A DNA stretch of 64,000 nt from Clostridium fungisolvens (lineage in GTDB: Bacteria > Bacillota > Clostridia > Clostridiales > Clostridiaceae): NCBI RefSeq assembly GCF_014193895.1, contig NZ_BLZR01000001.1, forward strand, positions 2,542,001 through 2,606,000, read 5' to 3'. Position numbers and translations under genes: made by a program. The number at the start of each line of letters is the position of its first letter. Position 1 is the stretch's first letter. Below the pieces are notes generated by a model. It saw only the letters and a program-made list of their open reading frames with translations. It ran no database searches and was not told the origin of the DNA. Positions 44,908 through 54,241 of this stretch are shown here, piece by piece.

Positions 44908-45666
44908 CTACCAACCTCTTTCTTTAAGGAACTTATATAATACCTCTTCTCTATCTGAAGCTGTTATTTTATCATACTGCTCTAAGTTTAATTCGCCATC
45001 TATACGTCCATCTTTAAGATAAATAATGCGATTGCCTCTTAAAGCAGCTTTTAGATCGTGAGTTACCATTACCACAGACTGTCCTTCATTATTAATAGTT
45101 GTAAATATATCTAAAACATTTTCTCCCTGAGAAGAATTAAGAGCACCTGTTGGTTCATCTGCAAATAATATTTTAGGATTATTAATCAAAGCTCTACATA
45201 TAGCCGCTCTTTGTTTTTGTCCACCAGACATCTGATTTGGAAACTTCTTCCGATGAGAAGTAAGTTCCATTCTTTCTAATAAGGAATCTATCTTTCCCTC
45301 TATTTCTCTACGTTGAGCTTTTGTCTTATAAGTTGGACTTAAAATATTCTCGTATACATTAAGGTTAGGAATTAAGTTGATTCCTTGAAATACAAAACCT
45401 AATCTCTCTTTGCGAAGCCGTGAGATTTCTTTTTCTTTCATTCTTGTAATATCTATTCCTTCAAAATAAACCTTTCCCGTAGTCACGTCATCCATTCCAC
45501 TTAAATTATAAAGGAGAGTAGATTTTCCTGAACCAGAGCTTCCCATAATAACAGTAAAATCTCCTTCATAAATCTCTAAATCTAAGTTTTTAATAACATT
45601 GTTTACTTCACCATCACTTATAAAACTCTTACATAATAACTCCGTTTTTATAACAACATTTTTCAT
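44908..45666 (-). CDS. ABC transporter ATPase, MacB/BceA type
   Basis: 252 residues: Walker A GSSGSGKSTLLYN, Q-loop FVFQGINLIPNLN, signature NQMSGGQKQR, Walker B ILFADEPTGALN, H-loop VTHDLK. This is the LolD/MacB/BceA class that works with FtsX-type permeases. It follows the permease gene at 45801 and precedes the two-component genes in the same direction. Confidence 0.92.
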   Translation of the reverse strand: MKNVVIKTELLCKSFISDGEVNNVIKNLDLEIYEGDFTVIMGSSGSGKSTLLYNLSGMDDVTTGKVYFEGIDITRMKEKEISRLRKERLGFVFQGINLIPNLNVYENILSPTYKTKAQRREIEGKIDSLLERMELTSHRKKFPNQMSGGQKQRAAICRALINNPKILFADEPTGALNSSQGENVLDIFTTINNEGQSVVMVTHDLKAALRGNRIIYLKDGRIDGELNLEQYDKITASDREEVLYKFLKERGW

Positions 45667-45704
45667 AAACTTAAAACTCCTTTCTATAGCTAAGGTATCC
45701 TATT

Positions 45705-45770
45705 AAAATTGAGTGTTTAACCACGCGATGACTTAGTGTACTTACGCAAAAATTTAATTTCTACCCAATC
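45705..45770. repeat. Repeat family 2, left-end fragment
   Basis: AAAATTGAGTGTTTAACCAC then GCGATGACTTAGTGTACTTA aligns with the left end of the element at 19851. It lies between the permease and ATPase genes. Confidence 0.45.
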
Positions 45771-45800
45771 ATTAAACATATATAAAATTAATATTAGCCT

Positions 45801-48116
45801 CTACTCCTGTACTAAATCTCTAACATTGACTTTTTTAAGTGATCGTGAAGATATAAGTGTACTTATAATAAAAGCAATAAGTACTGCTATATTTGCCAAG
45901 GCTATGTGAAAATAATTATAGGTTACAGGGTATTTTATAAATCCAAACATAGACAAACATACCTTCATAATGCTTGGATAAAGTAAGATAATCATTGGCA
46001 CTGCAATTATTATAGATATTACCGCAAGTATCCCAACATAATATAGATTTGAGCATATTAGATGCCAAGTTGAATATCCGAGGCATTTATAAATACCATT
46101 TGTTTTCTCATTACTTGTGTTTCTTAAGATTACTATACAGAAAATATTAATACCACCTAATAAAAGCATTAGCGCAACTACTGGAGGAATAGCTCCCTTT
46201 TGAGGAGTTACAATCATGTCCATAATGCTACTGAAGGCTTCTGTCCTCGCAGTTATATTTCCATTTCCTCCTATCTTTTTCTTCATGTCCTCTATAAAAA
46301 AATTCATTTGCTTTTTATCCTTTAAATAAATTGAAAAATAGTTATAATTGAAATCATAATTATTGTCTGTATATACAGAGGTAGTTAACCTACAACAATC
46401 TCCAAGTTCAAGATAAGTTTGGAATATACCTGTTATAAGTAAATTTACTTTTTTTTCTCCACCTAGATATATTTCAATATAATCGCCAATTGATTTATTA
46501 AGACTCTTAGATATTTTACTACTAATAGCAATCTCGTTTCCGTTTTCAGGGTTTCTTCCTTCTGTAATTGGAAGTTTAGCTTTTGAATAATCATCAAAAA
46601 CAAAGCCCTTCATGGTTGTTAATTTCGTTCCTTTCTTCCATTTCATAGTAACTTGAGTTGCTATATTGCTATTTAAAACATACGACACTCTTGAATCATT
46701 TTTTATAATATCTTCGACTTCTCTATTTTTATTACTATCTATTACGTTAATCATAACATCGCATTTGTCTACACCAAGCCAATAGTCATTGTTATCTTTC
46801 AAGGTATTTGCCACATCCAGAGATATTACCCCAAAATTTATACCAAAAACTGTCACGATAGAAGTTATGAGTATCACAATGGAGTTTTTTCTATTTCTCA
46901 TTACCCCTCTTAAGGCAATTCCTATAGCTGAAAACTGAAATTTCAAATTACCTTTATAATATTTTTTCTTTTTAGTACTGGAATTTGTCATTCCATTTAA
47001 GGCATAAACCGGCTTAACCTTTTTTGTCTTACTTATGATTCTATATATCATACCTATTACTAAAGTTACAATCGCTGAATAACATATAGCTCCAGGAACA
47101 AGTAAATTATTAGTAACAACTTTCCCCATATTCTTAAATACCGAGATTAATATAATATTTGATATACTTGCAGAAGCTACTCCACCTAATAAACAGGCTA
47201 TGGAAGTTATAAAAAAATAGAACTTTAGGTACAAACTCAAAATATCACCGGAATTATATCCCATGGTCTTATATATGGCAATTACTTTGGCATCGGTAAT
47301 CATCAGATTTTGTATCATAAAATTAATTATTATACAATTAACAACTAGCATGATAATACCTATGGCAAGAAAAATTGCTCCGATTATATTACCAGAAATT
47401 TTATTTACATTAATAGTGTCTTCCAAAGTTATTATGTGTCCATTCATTTGTCCATCATTTTTTTCTCTGTAAGCCTGTTCAATATCCTCTCCTGTTACAC
47501 CAGGCTTTCCGTAAAGCCTAATGTTTAGATTTCCGTACACCCCTTTTGGTAGTTGCTTTATTAATATTTCACTATCATATGAAGTAGTCATGTCATAAAT
47601 TTCTGAATATATCCCTCTTACTGTGTAAAAGAGATTTCCATTAGAAAACTTTATTTTAATTTTATCTCCAACTTTAACGTTATTTTTATTGCTTAAACAT
47701 GCTGGAATTATACATTCGTTATCTTTCAACTCCCTTATCGTATCCTTGCTTCCTGTAAGAAATCGAATATCTCCATAAATCGAGTCTTTATATTCTGCTA
47801 GTCTAAAAAAACCTTCTAACTTTTTATCATTGGAGGTAATTTCCTCATCAATATAATGCACCTTACTATATTCAATCTTATTAACATTTGGTAGCTTTGC
47901 AAATGCTTCTCCTAATGCAATTACATCCGTCTCTTTTTGAGAGTAGGGATATAAGATTCCAGAAGCTGAATTACACTCCTTCACAAAATCCTTAAAGGGC
48001 TTATCTAAAGATATCAGAATACTTATAGACGCACTTATCAGCATAGAACATAACATTATAATTATAAACATGAGTGTAGTTTGCAATTTTTTATGTCTAA
48101 AATTTTTGATCCACAT
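45801..48116 (-). CDS. FtsX-type ABC transporter permease (MacB-like)
   Basis: 771 residues. TM 1 at about 13-33, a large extracellular domain (to about 245), three TM helices at about 250-370, a linker, then a second TM (about 400), another extracellular domain and three C-terminal TM helices: the duplicated FtsX architecture of LolCE/MacB-like permeases. Such transporters remove antimicrobial peptides or move lipids or peptides. ATG with GAGGGG upstream. It is the first gene in a likely permease, ATPase, regulator, kinase series. Confidence 0.87.
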   Translation of the reverse strand: MWIKNFRHKKLQTTLMFIIIMLCSMLISASISILISLDKPFKDFVKECNSASGILYPYSQKETDVIALGEAFAKLPNVNKIEYSKVHYIDEEITSNDKKLEGFFRLAEYKDSIYGDIRFLTGSKDTIRELKDNECIIPACLSNKNNVKVGDKIKIKFSNGNLFYTVRGIYSEIYDMTTSYDSEILIKQLPKGVYGNLNIRLYGKPGVTGEDIEQAYREKNDGQMNGHIITLEDTINVNKISGNIIGAIFLAIGIIMLVVNCIIINFMIQNLMITDAKVIAIYKTMGYNSGDILSLYLKFYFFITSIACLLGGVASASISNIILISVFKNMGKVVTNNLLVPGAICYSAIVTLVIGMIYRIISKTKKVKPVYALNGMTNSSTKKKKYYKGNLKFQFSAIGIALRGVMRNRKNSIVILITSIVTVFGINFGVISLDVANTLKDNNDYWLGVDKCDVMINVIDSNKNREVEDIIKNDSRVSYVLNSNIATQVTMKWKKGTKLTTMKGFVFDDYSKAKLPITEGRNPENGNEIAISSKISKSLNKSIGDYIEIYLGGEKKVNLLITGIFQTYLELGDCCRLTTSVYTDNNYDFNYNYFSIYLKDKKQMNFFIEDMKKKIGGNGNITARTEAFSSIMDMIVTPQKGAIPPVVALMLLLGGINIFCIVILRNTSNEKTNGIYKCLGYSTWHLICSNLYYVGILAVISIIIAVPMIILLYPSIMKVCLSMFGFIKYPVTYNYFHIALANIAVLIAFIISTLISSRSLKKVNVRDLVQE

Positions 48117-48189
48117 ACTCTTATCCCCTCTTACTACATACTATTTAGCAGACGCATAAACTGCCAACTACTTACTGGCACTTTATTAT

Positions 48190-48286
48190 GGATGAACCAC
48201 TTCATAATTAAACTTATATTTTCGAATTCTCCTCTCAAAACCCAGAGGAGTTTTGAAAATAGATTTCGGATTGAAGTGGTTCATCT
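48190..48286. repeat. Dispersed palindromic repeat, family 1 (full copy, inverted)
   Basis: GGATGAACCACTTC / GAAGTGGTTCATC ends and an inner CTCCTCT / AGAGGAG stem. The interior is in the opposite orientation to the copies at 12996 and 13506. It lies upstream of the permease gene. Confidence 0.85.
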
Positions 48287-48380
48287 TTATATCTGCATCC
48301 TATATATTTATAATAATTGGTAAATATAAAATAAAAATATATTAAATATTAATAATTATTAATAGCTCTATGGACCGTAT

Positions 48381-48449
48381 ATTGAAATTAGGGTGTCTCT
48401 ACATCCGACACTTCAATGAGTTTCTACTGTAGAAACGCCCTAATTTCTA
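48381..48449. repeat. Cruciform repeat related to family 2
   Basis: GAAATTAGGG / CCCTAATTTC ends enclose two hairpins, GTGTC / GACAC and GTTTCTAC / GTAGAAAC. The segment CATCC...CTTCAATGAG resembles the left interior of the element at 19851. Confidence 0.6.
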
Positions 48450-48502
48450 TTATCATATCCCATAAGATTATTAATAAATGAATTATATAAGCGATAGAAA
48501 TC

Positions 48503-48554
48503 AAAAAAGTGGCTGTTATACATGAATTAAGTTAATTCACTGTACGACAGCCAC
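48503..48554 (-). terminator. Terminator after zinc-ribbon gene
   Basis: GTGGCTGT / ACAGCCAC outer stem with inner GAATTAA / TTAATTC; six T's follow on the minus strand. Confidence 0.85.
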
Positions 48555-48559
48555 AGCAA

Positions 48560-48931
48560 TTATTCACTATCAGCTTTGGTTTTATTATATTCTTCCATTT
48601 GCTTTAAGTAATTTATCTGAGTTTCAGTTTTACCTGAGTATTTTAAACTTTCATCAATAGCTTCAACTGTGGCCTTACCAGAAGCCCCCTCCTGCATTTC
48701 AACCTTTAATTTTTCAAATTGCTCTCTTGTTAGCCCGATATAACTTCCACAGCTTGGACAAGCAATTTGATATGTTTTCTTATATGGTATTATAGGTATA
48801 AAAAACAAGGTAAACCATGTTGTTGCAATACACAATCTCCAAACATTAGTCTGGTTGCAATAATTGCAGGTACGTTCAAAAACTCCACCAATAAACTTTC
48901 TGGTTACCTTACCCCATCCCCAAATTATCAT
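48560..48931 (-). CDS. Zinc-ribbon membrane-associated small protein
   Basis: 123 residues. Two CxxC pairs (CNYCNQTN and CPSCGSYI) flank a hydrophobic stretch (TWFTLFFIPIIPYKKTY): the zinc_ribbon_15-like pattern common in Clostridia. The C-terminal third is charged. Function unknown. ATG with AGGAGTG upstream; single gene with terminator. Confidence 0.7.
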   Translation of the reverse strand: MIIWGWGKVTRKFIGGVFERTCNYCNQTNVWRLCIATTWFTLFFIPIIPYKKTYQIACPSCGSYIGLTREQFEKLKVEMQEGASGKATVEAIDESLKYSGKTETQINYLKQMEEYNKTKADSE

Positions 48932-49032
48932 AATATCACTCCTTATATATAATCCAAATAATTATAACATTTACCTGTATATTCCACAACTAAGGCTTAT
49001 TATAATTAAATTTGGTGATGTTAAAGCAACCT

Positions 49033-49078
49033 GTTGAAATTAATTGGTTATTCATCCGATGCTATAATGAGCTTATAA
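49033..49078. repeat. Repeat family 2, left-end fragment
   Basis: GAAATTAATTGGTTATTCAT then CCGATGCTATAATGAGCTTA matches the left end of the element at 19851 closely. Confidence 0.6.
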
Positions 49079-49212
49079 TTTAACTTTATAAATATTATTA
49101 AGGGTGCATATTTGATTATCAATGTATAATATATTTGAATAACATTATAACAAACATAAAAATGCTCAGTAACTTTTACATATATACTTTAAAATAGAGT
49201 GGAGGTCTTGTA

Positions 49213-49548
49213 ATGGAAACATCAAAGTTTAGAAAATTATATCTTTTAATTAATATTCCGATAATGCTTCTATTTTTTATCCTATTAATTACTCCAATTT
49301 TCATAACTGATAGATTGGCTATATATTATGTTGGTATAGCTGCTCGAATACTCTTGGGCATTTGGTGTATTTTTAATGGGTTATGGAATAGTTGTACTGA
49401 TTATTATTCTTTTTTAAAGAATAATAGGTTTCAAAAAAACAATAAAACTCCTAGATGGGCATGGTTTTTACTTCTTATAGTGGGTGTTGAATGTATTATA
49501 ACTGCTTTTATGGGTTATGGATTTAATGGGGTTAAGAAACCTATATAA
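49213..49548 (+). CDS. Small membrane protein, unknown
   Basis: 111 residues with three hydrophobic helices (about 10-32, 38-58 and 88-106). No motif recognised. ATG with GTGGAGG upstream, and a good terminator after. It is the only plus-strand gene between 22.4 and 57 kb apart from the lectin and tRNA loci. Confidence 0.6.
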   Translation: METSKFRKLYLLINIPIMLLFFILLITPIFITDRLAIYYVGIAARILLGIWCIFNGLWNSCTDYYSFLKNNRFQKNNKTPRWAWFLLLIVGVECIITAFMGYGFNGVKKPI

Positions 49549-49590
49549 TTGTTAGGATAGCCTATCACTTAATCTTCTAATTAAAAGCAA

Positions 49591-49620
49591 TTTAAAGGAA
49601 GTCGTATCGACTTCCTTAAA
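49591..49620. terminator. Bidirectional terminator
   Basis: TTTAAAGGAAGTCG and CGACTTCCTTAAA pair across a 3-nt loop between the convergent genes at 49213 and 49718. Confidence 0.85.
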
Positions 49621-49717
49621 AAATAAATAATTATATGCTTTATCTTACTCAAATCATCTATTATATAAACTTATTTGCTTCTAAACCTTTAAAATCACTT
49701 ATATGGCCATTTCTTTT

Positions 49718-50344
49718 CTACAAGCTCTTTAATTTAATAAAATATGCAATAGATCCATGTAAAAAACAAAATGCTGAAAATGCAAGTAATGCGATTAAGG
49801 TGTTAATTCCTATATAAAACATATCAACAAGATATGGACTCTTATAAACTGTAGCCACCATATTTACAAAAAAGTAAAACGCAATTAAGAAATTTACTAG
49901 GTTGGAGGTTATAACCTTTAACATATTTTTAGTAAGTCTTTTATTGCTATTTAAAAAGTCTTTCTCACAACAAATATCACTTTTGTTTTCTGATTTTACC
50001 CATAACACCATTTTGCCCCCTAGCATTCTGGTGTTATACATAGGTTTCCACCCAAGTTTTATATAGGTTCTAAAATACTCTTTATCAATTATATCAGGCA
50101 AATCAACAAAACATTTTGTTTTTCTCTTTTCGCCTCTTGAAAAAGAGAATACATTTCCACTTCTATTTATTTCATCTAAAAGAAATCCCTGTTCTTCCAT
50201 CTCTTCAATCCATTTTTCAACCTTACTTGGATAATAAATAAAGAAACGGTTCTTTTTTATCTTAATTAATTCATTAGGTCCTTTACCACCATTAATCACT
50301 TTGATATAACTGGTATTTCTTTGTTCCTCTTCATTTTCACTCAT
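49718..50344 (-). CDS. DUF2812 membrane protein
   Basis: 208 residues. The first 110 residues match DUF2812 (RFFIYYPSKVEKWIEEMEEQ, GFLLDEI, FSRGEKRKTKCFVDLP, YIKLGWKPMY); two TM helices follow. These proteins usually sit next to a PadR-type repressor, which is absent here. Function unknown. ATG with AAGGGATG upstream. Confidence 0.78.
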   Translation of the reverse strand: MSENEEEQRNTSYIKVINGGKGPNELIKIKKNRFFIYYPSKVEKWIEEMEEQGFLLDEINRSGNVFSFSRGEKRKTKCFVDLPDIIDKEYFRTYIKLGWKPMYNTRMLGGKMVLWVKSENKSDICCEKDFLNSNKRLTKNMLKVITSNLVNFLIAFYFFVNMVATVYKSPYLVDMFYIGINTLIALLAFSAFCFLHGSIAYFIKLKSL

Positions 50345-50447
50345 AATATCATCCCTTTTATTTTTCTTAACAAACCCTTAAAAATATTATTCTACTAACC
50401 ATATCTTAACTATACAGTAAAAGCTGCTCTAAATCTATAAAATAAAA

Positions 50448-50505
50448 AAGTTATGCATGTGGCGAAAATCTTCAAAGCTCAAGATTTTCGAACATACATA
50501 ACTTA
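50448..50505 (-). terminator. Terminator after Nramp-related gene
   Basis: AAGTTATG / CATAACTT outer and GCGAAAATCTT / AAGATTTTCG inner stems. Confidence 0.85.
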
Positions 50506-50539
50506 ATTTCTATAAAGGATTAATTTGTCTTCTTTTTAG

Positions 50540-51793
50540 TTATTTAAAGATTAAATCTATTAAAGGTGAAACAAAAAGTATTATTGAAAGAATTACTATA
50601 AATATTACTGTAATCCAAATCACTACATTTTGCACCTTGTTATTTACATACTCACCCATAAGCTCCTTCTTATTGATTAGTACTACCATAAATATCAATA
50701 TAACTGGGCTTAACATACCAGCTATCTCTTGAGTTGCAAGCATAACACCCACCAAAGATATATGTGGTATCAATACTAATACTGAACTAAATATTATCAT
50801 AAAGGTAAATATACCATAAAAAGTAGGAGCTTCTTTGTATTTATGATTTAATCCGCTTTCAAAACCAAAGGATTCACAAATAGCATAAGACGTTGATAGT
50901 GGGATTATCATTGTTGCAAGAACCGATGCTCCAAAAAGTCCTGCTCCAAATAGAATTGAAGCATAATTTCCTGCTAAAGGTCTAAGAGCTGAAGCAGCCT
51001 GCTCAGCACTATCTATTTGTATTCCAGCTTTATATAAAGTAACTGCAGTACACACTATAATAAAGAAGGATACCAAGTCGCCCCAGATTGCTCCTAAATA
51101 AACATCTAATTTTTCGTACTTGTAATCTTTGAGCTTTATTCCTTTGTCAACTACAGAAGACTGAAGATAAAATTGCATATATGGAGTAATTGTAGTTCCT
51201 ATCATACCTATAAAGGTCAATATAAAGGCTTTATCAAATTTAAGTGTAGGTGTCACTGTAGCTGTTAAAACTTCATGCCAGTTTGGCTTTACTATAAAGC
51301 AAGTTATTATATACGAAAAGAAAACAAAAGTGAACGCTAAAAATAACTTTTCTGTTTTTGAATACGACCCTTTCGTAATTAAAAACCAAACTGCAAAAGC
51401 CATTACAGGCACTGAAATATATTTAGTTACACCAAACAGCTCCATACTTGCTGCAATCCCTGCAAAATCACCTATACACACACCAAAGTTAGCTATAAAT
51501 AAGGTGAGCATTGCAAAAAGCGCAAGTTTTACACCAAACTTTTCTCTTATTAGATCTGCTAGGCCTTTTCCTGTTACTATAGCCATACGCGCATTCATTT
51601 CTTGAATTACAGCTAAACTGAAGGTAATAAGAAGAAGTCCCCAAAGCATTTTATATCCATAACTTGCTCCTACAGAAGCATAAGTTGCTATTCCACCAGC
51701 ATCATTTCCTGCATTTACAGTTATAAGTCCTGGACCGATAATTGTCATGATAAAGAGTATCTTTTTGAATCGGCTATTTTTTACTTCACTCAT
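50540..51793 (-). CDS. nrmT: Nramp-related magnesium transporter
   Basis: 417 residues with 11 TM helices of the Nramp fold. The metal site differs from manganese/iron Nramps: TM1 reads NAGNDAGGIATYAS instead of the DPGN form, and TM6 reads GTTITPYMQFYLQSS, where the usual Met-Pro-His is Thr-Pro-Tyr. Loss of that methionine is characteristic of the clostridial Nramp-related Mg2+ importers (NrmT), and the operon begins with an M-box Mg2+ riboswitch, as reported for C. acetobutylicum nrmT. Its ATG overlaps the stop of the upstream PRC/CBS gene. Role: Mg2+ uptake when cell Mg2+ is low. Confidence 0.87.
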   Translation of the reverse strand: MSEVKNSRFKKILFIMTIIGPGLITVNAGNDAGGIATYASVGASYGYKMLWGLLLITFSLAVIQEMNARMAIVTGKGLADLIREKFGVKLALFAMLTLFIANFGVCIGDFAGIAASMELFGVTKYISVPVMAFAVWFLITKGSYSKTEKLFLAFTFVFFSYIITCFIVKPNWHEVLTATVTPTLKFDKAFILTFIGMIGTTITPYMQFYLQSSVVDKGIKLKDYKYEKLDVYLGAIWGDLVSFFIIVCTAVTLYKAGIQIDSAEQAASALRPLAGNYASILFGAGLFGASVLATMIIPLSTSYAICESFGFESGLNHKYKEAPTFYGIFTFMIIFSSVLVLIPHISLVGVMLATQEIAGMLSPVILIFMVVLINKKELMGEYVNNKVQNVVIWITVIFIVILSIILFVSPLIDLIFK

Positions 51794-53046
51794 AGTGCCA
51801 CCCTCCTTAATGGAGCATACTCTTTAACACTGTCATTTAATGATATTGTACCCACTAATTCATTAACTTCATCTATAACTGGCAAAGAATTTACGCTGTA
51901 TTTTTCCATTGTTTCAATTGCTTCTTCTATAGTATCTTCATCCCTCAATATCTGTGGTTGTGTCGCCATAATGTTATAAAGCTTAGTATCTTTATCTGAT
52001 GTTATCAGTCTTAATATAGGAATAACACCTAGAAGATTACTTTTGTTGTTAATAACATAAATATAATAAGTTTCCTCTTCATCAGGAACATTTATTTTTA
52101 TCCACTCTGCTACTTCCGCAACAGTTATATCTGGAAGGAAAGCAATAAAGTCCTTAGACATAATACTTCCAACTGTATTTCTTTCATATTCCATAAGTTC
52201 TCTAATCTCTTCTTGACTTTCCTCATCCATTTGAGTAAGAAGTTTTTCAACTCTATCATCTTCTATTTCTTCAAGAATATCTGCTACTTCATCCGATGGC
52301 ATTATCTCAAAAATATCAGAAGCCTTCTTATCAGACATAGAATTAAGCAAATTAACCTGAACCTCTGTCTCTATCTCTTCAAGAACTTCAGCAGCTTTTT
52401 GGTTATTAAGGCTATTAAAAAGAATATGACGACTTTTATTATCAAGTTCTTCAATTATATCTGCTATTTCAGCTGCATGAAGAGTTTCAATTTTGTTTGC
52501 TGGTGAGTAAAGCTGCAAATTATTGCTACCAGTTGATAGTGGCTGTACATTATCCCAAATTATAAGTTTGTTTCTTAGCTGAAAATTTAGAGCTCCTGTC
52601 AATAATATAAATGGATATTCCACTCCCAGACGCCTTAAAAGACCTCTAGTTCCAATATCAACTGCAATAAGCTGCCACTTTCCATTTATATTTCCAAGTC
52701 TTACATCATTTACTCGCTCTACTCTTTTTCCATTAGTATCTACTATTTGTTTATCTAAAAAATCTTTTGCTAAATATATACCCTTACTATCTGGTAAACT
52801 TATTAATAAACTCTTTGTATTTATTTCTATATAATATCTTTCTTTGCTATCTTTAAAAATATCAAGCTTTTCTAATGAAACATAGAAAGACTTTGGTCCA
52901 TTTTTAATTTGAACATAAGTTGCTGTAGGTTTTTCCTGATTAAAATCTAGTACAAAATCGCTAAGTTTGCCTATTAATTGCCCTGATTTATTGTGAATTT
53001 CTTTCTTTAAGATCTTGCTAAAGAAAAAACTAGTTGCTTTATCCAT
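51790..53046 (-). CDS. PRC-barrel / MgtE_N / CBS-domain magnesium regulator
   Basis: 418 residues, no TM helix. Two PRC-barrel-like domains (about 5-75 and 80-160), an MgtE N-terminal superhelical domain (about 190-285, ADIIEELDNKSRHILFNSL, VADILEEIEDDRVEKLL) and a CBS pair (about 290-410). It has the cytosolic Mg2+-sensing part of MgtE without the channel, so it may gate or regulate the Nramp-type transporter with which it is translationally coupled. I start at ATG 53046 (MDKATSFF), after AGGGGTG. Confidence 0.87.
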   Translation of the reverse strand: MDKATSFFFSKILKKEIHNKSGQLIGKLSDFVLDFNQEKPTATYVQIKNGPKSFYVSLEKLDIFKDSKERYYIEINTKSLLISLPDSKGIYLAKDFLDKQIVDTNGKRVERVNDVRLGNINGKWQLIAVDIGTRGLLRRLGVEYPFILLTGALNFQLRNKLIIWDNVQPLSTGSNNLQLYSPANKIETLHAAEIADIIEELDNKSRHILFNSLNNQKAAEVLEEIETEVQVNLLNSMSDKKASDIFEIMPSDEVADILEEIEDDRVEKLLTQMDEESQEEIRELMEYERNTVGSIMSKDFIAFLPDITVAEVAEWIKINVPDEEETYYIYVINNKSNLLGVIPILRLITSDKDTKLYNIMATQPQILRDEDTIEEAIETMEKYSVNSLPVIDEVNELVGTISLNDSVKEYAPLRRVAL

Positions 53047-53180
53047 TTGTTTCACCCCTTCTGTTTACGGCATCATAAATATTTCATGATCCTCATAACT
53101 TATTCTTACAATGTTTCAAATTGCAATACATGCAAAAATGAAATTTTTAGTTATTAGAGGGGTTCGTCAAATAATTTACA

Positions 53181-53321
53181 TTAAAACCATGAATACCTGT
53201 TTTTAGTTTCATAACAATAACCTCCAAAGCTATCGTTACTCAAACGGCAGTTACCCGTGTAAATAACGATCCATATTCTATATTTAGTTGTATTCGTCTT
53301 ATCCTCAGGGTCGTCTTCCAT
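53181..53321 (-). CDS. Small ORF (46 aa) downstream of the M-box
   Basis: Reads MEDDPEDKTNTTKYRIWIVI then YTGNCRLSNDSFGGYCYETK, ending NRYSWF. It has a strong ribosome site (GGAGGTGG) and lies after the M-box terminator and before the PRC/CBS gene, so it is transcribed only when Mg2+ is low. The acidic N-terminus (DDPED) and two cysteines are notable. The coding region also folds into a hairpin (TCGTTA...TAACGA around ACGG/CCGT). It could be a functional small protein or a leader peptide. Not recognised. Confidence 0.55.
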   Translation of the reverse strand: MEDDPEDKTNTTKYRIWIVIYTGNCRLSNDSFGGYCYETKNRYSWF

Positions 53322-53368
53322 TAGTAACCACCTCCTAATTCAATATATAAAAAATTTGCTTAAACAAT

Positions 53369-53425
53369 CTTCTTTAGTAATTTTTTTTGCGCATCTGCCT
53401 TTTCTGAACGTATGTGAAGAAATTC
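53369..53425. repeat. Short repeat, family 3
   Basis: TTCTTTAGTAATTTTTTTTG then CGCATCTGCCTTTTCTGAAC resembles the copies at 12058 and 34061. Confidence 0.4.
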
Positions 53426-53531
53426 TGGCAGGCGACATATTGTTCTTTTTTATTCTTTAACTTATACTATGTCTTAAGTCTGTTCGCATAATTATCCACA
53501 GATATAATTGAGATATAATTTTCTAAAGAAT

Positions 53532-53562
53532 AAAAAACTCTCCATCCCTACGGATGAAGAGT
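53532..53562 (-). terminator. M-box expression-platform terminator
   Basis: On the minus strand ACTCTTCATCC / GGATGGAGAGT with six T's. The upstream CGGATGGAG (complement 53592-53600) can pair instead with CTTCATCCG, providing the antiterminator. Confidence 0.85.
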
Positions 53563-53594
53563 TATATGCTCGACAAAAAAACACTTACTTTCTC

Positions 53595-53765
53595 CATCCG
53601 TTGAGCTTTAGCACTACAAGGCTTTGAGCATAAGCATTCATATTTATGAATGTTGTCAGCTACATTAAGTAAAACCTTAATTCGGCAGTACCTGCTGACC
53701 CATTGGCGTCTCTCGACATTTCTGGGCAGTAGCGTGTATCCTTGTAGGAACCTCACCTAACGAGA
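53595..53765 (-). promoter_or_regulatory. M-box (ykoK) Mg2+ riboswitch
   Basis: On the minus strand the aptamer begins GTTAGGTGAGGTTCCTACAA and continues with GCTACTGCCCAGAAATGTCG, AGACGCCAATGGGTCAGCAG and, at its end, GTGCTAAAGCTCAAC, matching the M-box consensus segment by segment. Mg2+ binding should release the terminator arm and stop transcription. Confidence 0.93.
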
Positions 53766-53788
53766 TATTTAATTTTATTACCTTTTAT

Positions 53789-53817
53789 ATCATATTCCCT
53801 TTAGCATGATTTGTAAA
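53789..53817 (-). promoter_or_regulatory. M-box operon promoter
   Basis: Minus strand: TTTACA (53817-53812), 17-bp spacer, TATGAT (53794-53789). Confidence 0.75.
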
Positions 53818-53927
53818 CATAATTTCACATAAATTTGCGATTAAAATTTTTTAATAGCCTTTTTTGCTTTTTTTTGTAAGTTTTTTTAACTCCATTATAA
53901 TTTTTCTAAACTTTTTTTCAAAACTTC

Positions 53928-53956
53928 TTGACTTTTCAATTCCTTTACTGTATATT
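53928..53956 (+). promoter_or_regulatory. tRNA promoter
   Basis: TTGACT, 17-bp spacer, TATATT, 30 bp before the tRNA. Confidence 0.8.
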
Positions 53957-53986
53957 AAGTGAGTAGGCAAGTTTAAAACATAATAT

Positions 53987-54062
<76 letters not shown>

Positions 54063-54065
54063 AAA

Positions 54066-54097
54066 AGCAGTTATACTTAAGTATAACTGCTTATTTT
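54066..54097 (+). terminator. Terminator after tRNA-fMet
   Basis: Perfect stem AGCAGTTATACTT / AAGTATAACTGCT then TATTTTTAT. Confidence 0.9.
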
Positions 54098-54241
54098 TAT
54101 TTATTATTTAAGTTCACTTTGCTCATACTCTTAAATGTTCTCAATGAGATTTCTTCGTAAGATATTATGTATTTTTAAAGTTACTGTACTTTTACAATAA
54201 CTAAGTTTAGTTCTAAATTTAACCATACATAATAATTTAAG

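Noticed and set aside
53562..53756. A 64-codon minus-strand open frame
   Set aside because: It lies entirely within the M-box aptamer; the sequence is explained by RNA structure, and there is no ribosome site.
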